Made by a program: the position numbers and the translations under genes. From the NCBI GenBank assembly GCA_033085395.1, contig JANQBS010000109.1, positions 1 through 64,000 of the forward strand: a stretch of DNA of 64,000 nucleotides, given 5' to 3'. Positions 56,073-64,000 of the stretch are shown here, one piece after another. This stretch comes from Xanthoparmelia taractica (taxonomy: Eukaryota; Ascomycota; Lecanoromycetes; Lecanorales; Parmeliaceae). The notes beneath the pieces were generated by a model. That model was not told where the DNA came from, searched no databases, and saw only the letters and a list, made by a program, of their open reading frames with translations. The stretch's first letter is position 1; each line of letters begins with the position of its first letter.

Positions 56073-59000
56073 GGTTAGATGGAGGGATTGGGCGAGGCAC
56101 GACACTGAAGAGTGATATGGATGGCAGATTAACAGATCTGTTCCTTTCCTAACAAGACTTACTTCTCCCAAATCCTACCTCAAGAAGATAAGGAGAAAAG
56201 ACAGTGAGAAAAAAGACGTAGGAAATAGCGCATATAATTCTGCAAGTTAAGCGTTCTCTGTGTTGAGGCGCAAGGACATGGGTCACAGGTATCCGGACTG
56301 GAGTGTGTCGTGCGAGTACTTCTCATCGTTCGATCAATTCTCCTTGTGGGGCAGATGGTTCCGAGCTACTTGCGGTGCGCTTCAATGACAATATCACCCA
56401 CGACGAACATTGTGGCAGGTCAGGCCGAACTTTAAACAGGGAATTCTGAAGGCATGGGGGAAAATTGAATGCGAAATTAGGATGCCGATTTTTCACCATC
56501 TGCGGATTGGGTTTCAGGATGATGCGCTTGTAGTCGCAAGTTTGTATATCCGCGCAATAAGAAATGGCTGCATGTGCGCTGAAACAACAAGTGGACCACC
56601 CACGAAGACTCCCGCGGAGGAACCTCGGGGTCTCATAGTCGTGTCAGCAGACTTTGGATCTCTACGTTCTGTACCGTGTTGCATGAGACCGTGCAGGAGA
56701 CGCTGTGGAGCCTTGCACTCGAGAAATGGCAGCACGCCTCTCGCGGTCAAAGGAAACCTAGAGAGCAGTTATCCATGAGAGAAGGTAAGTGGCGTCATTT
56801 GCACCTGCTTCACCGACACGCTCTGCGCGGCAGGCATCACGCCCTAATTGTGTGTTCATACTAGAAGTGAGCGTCCTCTTTCACTTTTTCCGTTGATCTG
56901 CGAGTCTAGGCCAACAGGCAGGCTATTACGAACGACGTATGCGTCCGTAAAATTTAGCATTTCCCTCCTTTCGTAGTCCGAGCCCACAAGATCTTGTAGC
57001 TTTATAAGGGCGGACGCTGTCTGTTCATGAAGAGCCAGCTAGGGCTCAAGAGCTCATCCAGGGCGTCATTGGAAAGAGGGACGGAAGTATGGTGCTCTTA
57101 GCTTCGTCTGAGCGATGTACGATGTGGGTACCTTGACATAAGAGCTCTTGAAAGAGCTGTGATATATTAGCTACGGCGTCTCGCATGGCTCGTTTTAACT
57201 CTTACCACGCTCTCGAACCTGCCAATGACATGGCAACTTCGGCGCACGGCAATATTGGCAGCGAACGCCCCCAATCAACCGTTCTAGCTTCTCTTTAACG
57301 CTTGGTGCGAAGCCGTATAACGTCGGTGTAATGAGCCTGCAGCTGACTCTTAAGCTCGCTTTCGTTTCTCCCGTGAGCTAACGATGGCTGGTCGTGGGTG
57401 TAGACCAGGAGTGGGAGGCGGCCATATGACAGCGACCGCATTTCCCGACCCCTTCCCAAAGACTAACGACCTTTCTGTCGCCATAACGAGGTGAAGCCTG
57501 CCAGGACCTTACTCCAAGGCTTTTTGAAGTCCAAGTTTAGGGCTATACCCTAAAACATACTATCTTTTTTAGCCTCGAATGTTAACATCCTCTATGTTCT
57601 GCAAAGGAACGGGCTCCGATTTGTGCTTTCTGTACGGTGTGAAGCGAGAGTCTTTTGGGCAGCGATGCATAGGTGCGCAAGGTCATAGTCAACTGGTCAA
57701 CTGCCAGCCGAATTTCCTTCAGAGACACAACCACGTTGAGCTACAGGTCGATCGCTACAGCAATGAGCGGCTATCCCTTTTTGCTACGACTCTATGAGGA
57801 CTCCTTGGCTGGTCCGACGGGTCTACCGCCTACTGTTGAGTGCTTCATTCGTTTTGACCACGCATGCAGGTCTACCTGGAATCATTGCGAGCCATTTCGT
57901 GCCAGAACGCATGTGAATCTGGCCCGACAATTGTAGCCCCATGAGAACTGTTAGATGTAGTGATTGGATTTGTCAGAAGTTCTGGCTCCATTGGAAGAAA
58001 CTCCCACAGCTCCGAAGAGATCCTACAGAAGGATTCCATCATACTGTGAGTGTTGGAAAGTGATGTTGCACAACACGTCGTCGGTGAGAAGTTAAGTTTT
58101 GGGTTCATTCAAGTGAAGGTTGCGTTGGCATCTGAAGCTTTATTTGCCGCTGCCCTGCTCTTCCTCATGTTCCAAGCCAAACAACTTCGACAAAGCACCC
58201 GCCCCTTGCTGATCTCAATCATCCTTGAATATGCGGTTCAAGATGATTAAGGGACGCGTGTCTGCCTAACGTACAATGTGTCAGCTCCAGAGCTTACAAA
58301 CAGTCTAAAGATGCCGTCGGGTGAAAGGCTATGAAAGAACGAATCGGCAAACGCAACTGTGGCTCGTGCTCGGCATCATGCAAGAAAAAAGAGAGCATCC
58401 TTGATCAGCTCGAATTCGATCAGCCACCAAACTCCTGAATTACTCAGAGCTCGACTCCTTTTCTTCCATGTTATGCCTAATGCAATGCCGGTCTGTCACC
58501 CCACGCGGTTCGTGCAGGGATGGATTCGTTCAGCAAATCGCCGAGTTCTTTTGCATCCCTCTGTCCGGGGACGCGGGAATTGGAGGACCCAGTAAAGAAT
58601 CGATAGCATGTATTGGGAAGAAAAAGCGGCGCCTACCGGATGATCATCCCCGTGTCACCCTCTGGTGGGTTCTAAAGGATTGGACGTGAGCCTTTGTGCT
58701 TGAAAAAGAAATGTGCCACAGATGTACCCTCATAGGCCGAGTACACGCCACTATCTAAGATACCGAGCTACAAGTCATCATTGCAGGATGGACGGCCAAT
58801 CAGAAAATTTCAGGCTGGCATGCAGGAAGTAAATCAGTTGAATAAGGTCTGGTCGACTATCTGCTGGGTGGCAACAGTCGCTTGTATGTTTACCAGATTC
58901 CTACGGCCGGGTACATAGAGCAAAAGGCCATAAATGTAGAATAGTAGAGAGCGTGGGTGTTGAGTTGACAACGAGAACAGATGTGACGGCAAAGCCGACG

Positions 59001-59512
59001 AGGCTTTTGTGATGTATCTCCAATCGAGAGGGTTGATTGAGCAATCTTTCAGGCGAGCGCCATCACTGGGTATGAGCATTGCACTCAACGCAGCTGAGAA
59101 GAGCCGCTTGTTGTAAAAGCAAACGCAAGACTTTCGAGTTGTAGAGACGTAGACATTAGTTGAAAAAGTGCATGTCTTTCCAGTCCATCCAGGAATACCA
59201 TTGTTTGAGTGATAACGCGTATCCTGAAGTTCCAGCAACCACAATTATAGCTTAACAATTATAGAACTTAACATTCTGTCAGATAGTCATTTTGCATTAA
59301 CAACCGAGATTAGAACCATGTCGTCCATGTGTATTCCACCTTGTTCACTGTTTCAGGGGCCCAGAGGCCCTTCGCAGGCTAGGGAGTCCTCCCAGTCGGC
59401 TGTGCGAGGTTCAGCCCAGATATACTCAGATGTGAAGCTCTGTCTATGTGGTAAGCGGTCTGAACAACTCAAATTCTATCGTATGAGGAGAAATATGCTC
59501 ACTTCAAGCACC
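56073..59512. other. Gene-free stretch
   Basis: No supported gene in 3.4 kb. Frames around 56410-56864, 57579-57936 and 58359-58689 show no domain. The last two include Cys-bearing fragments (NCGSCSASCKKK, then QQIAEFF) that may be relics. Confidence 0.45.
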
Positions 59513-59841
59513 TCAGCAAGGCTGCTTGCAACGAGGACAATGCTTCCCTGGTAACACGTATTGCTGGATGCCCTGCTCAGCACAGCGAGGACACTTATTG
59601 CTCGTCTGCTCGGAGTTGGCGATGTTCAAATCCACAGTTTCTGGATCTAACTCACAGGCATGTGAGCAATAGGCCCGCCGTGGTTTCCACGTAAGGTGTA
59701 GTACGCATGGTCGTAAGGGTCTTTCATTGGGCCCTCTTCGAAGAGCTCGTTACCATCTAAGGGTCTGTGGTTGCTGCAGATCTCCATGTTGAGGACCGCA
59801 GCGTCTGCGTAGATCTGGGTCGAACGTCCAGGTGTTGACAT
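59513..59841 (-). CDS. Possible small zinc-ribbon protein, splice or frame unresolved
   Basis: From the ATG at 59841 the minus strand encodes about 40 plausible residues (MSTPGRSTQIYADAAVLNME, NHRPLDGNELFEEG). The following sequence reads best one base out of frame: WKPRRAYCSHACELDPETVD, then NKCPRCAEQG, GKHCPRCKQPC and a TGA at 59513-59515. The paired CPRC...HCPRC plus YCSHAC look like a zinc ribbon. Candidate introns (for example GTAACG near 59790 to AAAG) are only about 33 nt, shorter than usual here. The gene may therefore have a frameshift, or an exon boundary that I cannot see. It recalls the other small Cys-rich gene at 24037, but I see no clear homology between them. Confidence 0.4.
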
Positions 59842-62800
59842 TCTGGCATGTATTATTGGAGGCAATGGGGACGTAGTGAAAGGATGCTGGAGGTCTGGGG
59901 CAGTTGGTGTGAGTCAAAGTACTACTCAACCTTTTAGGAAACGGTGAGCTTCTATAAGTAAGCAGTACAAGAGTTGCGAGGCCCCTGGGGTTTTATGTTT
60001 TGGGTGGAGCACATTTCTGGCCTTATGAAATAGGCTAGGCAAGACGATAAGAATTGGAAAGTACGAATAGAATGTTGGGACTGTGAGACATGTACCGTCA
60101 GATATGTAACGCATGAGCACGCTAGTATGCTCATGTCTCAAAATCTGTTATCAGATGTATAAAAGCGCTGTCTGGTGCTGTCGGAAACCATAGAATATTC
60201 TATTTATGTTAGGGGAGCTTCAGCGAGATATGAGTAGGACGTTAGCTGGGCCATTGCTGATAAAATGCGGAAAGATAACAGCGTACTAGGGTGAACATTT
60301 GAAGGGGTACTACTCTTCTTATTGAAAAAATCCTACTCAATCAGTTGCCTTCTGAACACCTAAGCCCAGTGAATAGGGGGAGCTCGTCCAAAAACAGGAT
60401 GAGTACTTATCTTATAGCACGAATTGTACCTCGAATGTCCAATTGCAAGACCAGTACCTCAGATAATCCTCCGAATTCACACAGTTCTACCCAACTGCAG
60501 GCGCCAAAGTAATGCCAGTTGGGGGAGGGCTACAGCGCTTCGTGGGGTTTCAGTCTTCTAGCGTCTTATAAGGGAGGGTCGCAGCACTGGACGCGATTGG
60601 ATTTGCTAAAACGCCCAACGCGGCCACGACCAAGGGTACATAATGACCATGATCAAGGTCATCGTATTGACAAATCCATAAGGGCACATATGCAGATACA
60701 CTACCTGTTTGATATAAGCACATGCCATTCACACAAGACGACAGACACTCGAGGGTTGAAAGCAGCACTTACAGCCTAATATTGGCACGAAGGGTGAAAC
60801 AGAAAGAAGATTTCAGTACTTTGTTAATAATGATATGATGATGATGGAACACGCATCATTGAGGCTTGCATAATCCGCAAACGTGCAGTAGCATATGCAA
60901 CTAGACACCTGGATACCTATGCTCTTCATCGGTGTGCGGCGAGATCAACGGTCCGGAGATTTCTCTTTCCACACTGCTCTGTCAGCCGGTAGTGGCAAGC
61001 AGTATGCGCTACGACAATGAATATTCAGCTGTGGGGGCCCTTACCCTTCCAGAGCTGCCACTCGACTCTAACGAATTGTAAGAAGTGGGTCCATGACACT
61101 TTTCCCTAAGTCAAGCTGAACCGGACCAGAGATGATTAAAGGGTTGCTGATTGTAGCCTCCAGACTTACCTACTATCAGGACACAGTCTGGATCGTCAGT
61201 CGACATGCATCTGTTGTTGAAAAAACATATTGGTACCGCCATGTCTATTGTATGGACGAGACGCAACACCATAGTGCACACGTCTGGCCTCTGATAGCGG
61301 GTCAGCAATAAGCAAAGCAAGGATAAAGGATAAAGGGCGTCCAGAACATGCTCTTCAGGAGTAGGTATCCTTCGGCCCCGTCGGACGGTACATCCATTCA
61401 ACCAGACCAAAGGGAAAGATGCTTAACGAGCTATCCCTGCCGGGTGCCTCCTTCCCGGTAACGCGCATGACCCTCCATACAACACGGCGACCAATCCCTC
61501 GCCTCCAACGATCGGTGCTTCGGCTTCCCCTTCCCCACCAACCAAACCCTTGTGAGACCGCCTACTAGAGCCACGCTGCTCGAGAATCATGTGCAGGAAG
61601 CCTGTCATATCTTTTAAAGCTAAGCTTGATCCAGCTCTTGCCCAGGCTTGACTGATATCGCTGCAGGCGTCTGTCATCTCGTTACCGTCAGCCTCCATCC
61701 TTTTTGGCAAGGCATTTCCACTTTGAGACTCTGTGTATCGCATATGAGATCATATAGACTGCCTGTATGATGCACCTCGCGTCTGACGTCTCATCGTTCG
61801 TTTCCTTGGACTGCATTTCTCCGACAGTTCCATCCGAATTTCTTGACCACCTCACTGATCCCTCGTGACTTTCTGAAGAGCACAATGTCGCTCTTCTGAC
61901 AGGTGAGACTAATTGGCACATACTCATTGCAGGCTTCGTGGCGCATTTAGTGGACTGGGGACCAGCTGTGACGCAGACCAATCTGTGCGCTTCTATTCAA
62001 TGCCTAATAGTTTGCGATAAATAAGCCATCTTGTCGAGCAATCTGATGGACAGCTAGTGGCATTAAATGAGAGACAGCTTGGATTTTGAAGGAAAGAGAG
62101 CGAAGAGCTGTGAGCGTGTGGGCCTAAGGCGCATGGACCTAGGTAGATCTTAGGGTTAGGGCCTACAGATCTCCTTCGACTTTTTATTGGTGGTGATACT
62201 TAATTGTTCAAGGCACGTTATAACAATAACAAGGCACTTGGTTCGAAAACAGTACCTACAGATCCCTTGGGCTCTGTGCATCACGCAAAGCGCAAAGCGG
62301 AACCTAAGCCACTGCTGTTCGTACTACGGCTTCTAGCTCTTGGACCTCCCGAATGAGCTGTTGATCAAAAGTCTCCAGTGTTCATACCAGTCAGACGTCT
62401 TCCCCGATGTACAAAATCGTCATTGTCTTGCAGATTCTATCATTTAGTTGTCGTCTCGGTTTTCTTCTTCACTTTCTCGTGTTGACGTGTCTTACGGGGA
62501 GGATTGATCACTAAGTCTATTCAGAAAATTTCGTCGACTGTGGCAGTAGCTTGAATTCAAGGCAGTGGTGTGCATATTGCCTTCTCTAGGGAGCCTCTAG
62601 TGCCTCGAGAGAAATAAATTGAAAGCATTCAAATTTATTTGTACCCCTTGGTGATGGCCAGAGTAAGGAGGTAGGTACTCTCAGGATAGGCATGTCATCT
62701 TCGAAGAAAGTGACTGAGGACTTAGAAATTGCCAGCGAAGACGCTAGTAGGCTATCATCAAGGAGGTCTATTCGCTGCCTGATGACCGCTATTCAGGGAA

Positions 62801-62884
62801 ATAAGCCTTGTAATATTCAAAAATGGACGTCTCGATACTCAGCAAAAGATCAGCAGGACTAGCGCCTACGCCTGGATATCGGAA
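59842..62884. other. Gene-free stretch with telomere-like motif
   Basis: No supported gene in 3 kb. TTAGGGTTAGGG occurs at 62150-62161. Minus-strand frames at 61423-61981 are open but unrecognised. One of them, about 50 codons, starts with ATG immediately after a stop near 61951 and reads MRHEACNEYVPISLTC. Confidence 0.45.
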
Positions 62885-64000
62885 TCAAGCATCAAGAGCA
62901 CCTAGCATGAACGCCCCAACATACTTCAAAAATATTCCAAGGCCAGTGTGTCCTGACCACTTGCGAAGATCAAAGGGTCCATGCTCTCGCATCTCCATGA
63001 AAGCATCTTCAGCGGAGGAGGGTTCATCACCAGAGAGGAAATCCAGGTACTGTCTGTCATAGGTAGCGACGTTGATATACGCCCAGTAGCCGTCGAGAGA
63101 CACCATCCATTTACTAAATTTGTTCAAGGACATGTGAGATTGCATCTTTGAGTCAGGTGTTTCTTCTTCCTGTTTCTGGTTTCCGCCAACCTTCTGTTTG
63201 TTTGGGTCTTTCTTAGCCTCTGTTTTCTTTCCCTTCAATATCGTGGCTTTTCCAGTCGCTTTCTCAGTCTCCTTCTCTGTGAGTACGACATCCTGCTGAT
63301 AGATGAAAGCGGCCATTTGCGCTGCTATTTGTCTTCTCACAGCTTTGTTCTGACCGCGATGATCTCGTTTGACTTCCATGAAACCGTTACACTTGTCATT
63401 GCCCAGTTGCAGAATCAGACCGTCAACGGCTGCCTTGTAGAGATCGGTTTCACCATCTTTTGTAGGAACACTGAAGCTCTCTCGATCATGACGAACACGG
63501 CCCGTGAGATCGAGTAACCACGACAATGCGATGATCAACGCAACCAAGGCAGCGTTGACTGTTTGTTCATCTCCTGGTGCAAAATTAGAGCGCTGAAATT
63601 TGTCCTCTTCTCGTCGAATTTCGGAGCCGATTTCGAGGTATTCCTTTCCCTGAGTGCTTATCGTGAGTGCCGAAAGGTCGAAGTCGGACGCTGGAGACTC
63701 GTAATAATTCTTTGGGGGCCTGCGTGGAGGCGTTGAGAAGGAATTCGTTGAATCTTATAGCGAGCGATGATGTGCACCTGACTGAGTCATGTTCCGCGTT
63801 AAAACAATATCGTTGTCAGTTTTTTCTTCGTTTTCTCCCAACTCGCTAGGTACTCGGCTCGCGATGAGATGCAAATGCTCCATTGCAATGGCAAAATTAC
63901 CGGAGCTTCTTGCGCTTTGTACGTCCCAGTTGCGTTCAAGTTCGCCTCCTTTCCTCAAGAAGCCCTTCAAGAAGACGGCAGCGGCATCATTTTCGAGAAT
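62885..64000 (-). CDS. Unknown protein, 5' end beyond the window
   Basis: The model is complement(join(62885..63719,63783..>64000)), with a 63 nt intron (GTCAGG...CAG). The frame is open to the right edge, so the start is missing; 350 residues are visible. No signal peptide can be judged. The visible part has a helical segment (VFLKGFLRKGGELERNWDV), a central region (YESPASDFDLSALTIS) and a hydrophobic helix (NAALVALIIALSWLLDLTG). A Lys/Glu/Thr-rich low-complexity insert follows (about 63150-63280). The end is a compact C-terminus (SLDGYWAYINVATYDRQYLDF, WSGHTGLGIFLKYVGAFMLG). I do not recognise the family. The donor is weak, but it is the only one that keeps the frame. Confidence 0.65.

Noticed and set aside
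58359..58689. Cys-containing fragments (NCGSCSASCKKK) considered as a zinc cluster
   Set aside because: The spacing does not fit Cx2Cx6C and the frame stops soon after. No regulator domain follows in phase.
61792..61951. Roughly 50-codon minus-strand ORF starting MRHEACNEYVPIS
   Set aside because: It has a good composition and an ATG right after a stop, but it is too short, has no signal peptide and has no splice evidence.

Overview
The window looks like nuclear DNA of a filamentous ascomycete (Pezizomycotina, most likely a Dothideomycete; the class is inference). Genes are short and mostly broken by 43-90 nt GT-AG introns. They include fungal-only families: a Zn2Cys6 regulator, a Fung_rhodopsin/PTH11-like membrane protein, and many small secreted Cys/Ser/Thr-rich proteins. 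There are no bacterial-style operons. AT-rich DNA with CAG-to-TAG type decay at the left edge suggests repeat-induced point mutation (RIP). Gene models below were spliced by eye; every multi-exon model was checked for reading-phase consistency across each junction.

Layout. 1-2.5 kb is an AT-rich, RIP-like block holding a decayed reading frame. 3.2-4.8 kb (-) is a trypsin-fold protein. 8.2-9.7 kb (+) is a seven-helix rhodopsin-domain protein. 10.6-11.7 kb is a broken histidine acid phosphatase (phytase-like) gene. 11.8-13.5 kb (-) is an unknown secreted glycoprotein. 17.4-22.2 kb (+) is a 1508-residue secreted mucin-like modular protein. 24.0 kb (+) is a small Cys-rich protein. 25.9 kb (+) is an AlkB-like dioxygenase. 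27.5-29.4 kb (+) is an APC amino-acid permease with one GC-AG intron. 30.4 kb (+) is a single-pass membrane protein. 31.6-32.5 kb (-) is an HExxH metallopeptidase-like secreted protein. 33.1-34.0 kb (-) is a GNAT acetyltransferase. 36.2 kb (+) is a small secreted protein. 39.3-40.2 kb (-) is a decayed membrane-protein gene. 40.9-43.1 kb (+) is a nine-exon Zn2Cys6 regulator. 43.6-44.4 kb (+) is a secreted protein. 45.3 kb (+) is an unknown cytosolic protein. 47.7-49.1 kb (+) is a secreted Cys-rich protein. 51.9-53.3 kb (+) is a divergent Hsp70-like protein. 53.6-54.5 kb is a strand-asymmetric C-rich/G-rich tract with a damaged membrane-protein frame. 54.9-56.1 kb (-) is a secreted Cys-rich glycoprotein. 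59.5 kb (-) is a possible zinc-ribbon protein, and 62.9 kb to the right edge (-) is a partial unknown gene.

The genes do not form an obvious pathway. The common theme is secreted or surface proteins (at least seven) interspersed with long gene-poor spacers and relic genes, as in a fast-evolving accessory or subtelomere-like region. I see no convincing complete transposon, CRISPR, rRNA or canonical tRNA. No clear undescribed system emerged. The best leads are the giant modular secreted protein, a reversed-order tRNA-like repeat, an AlkB homologue with an HxE metal motif, and the RIP-decayed frames.
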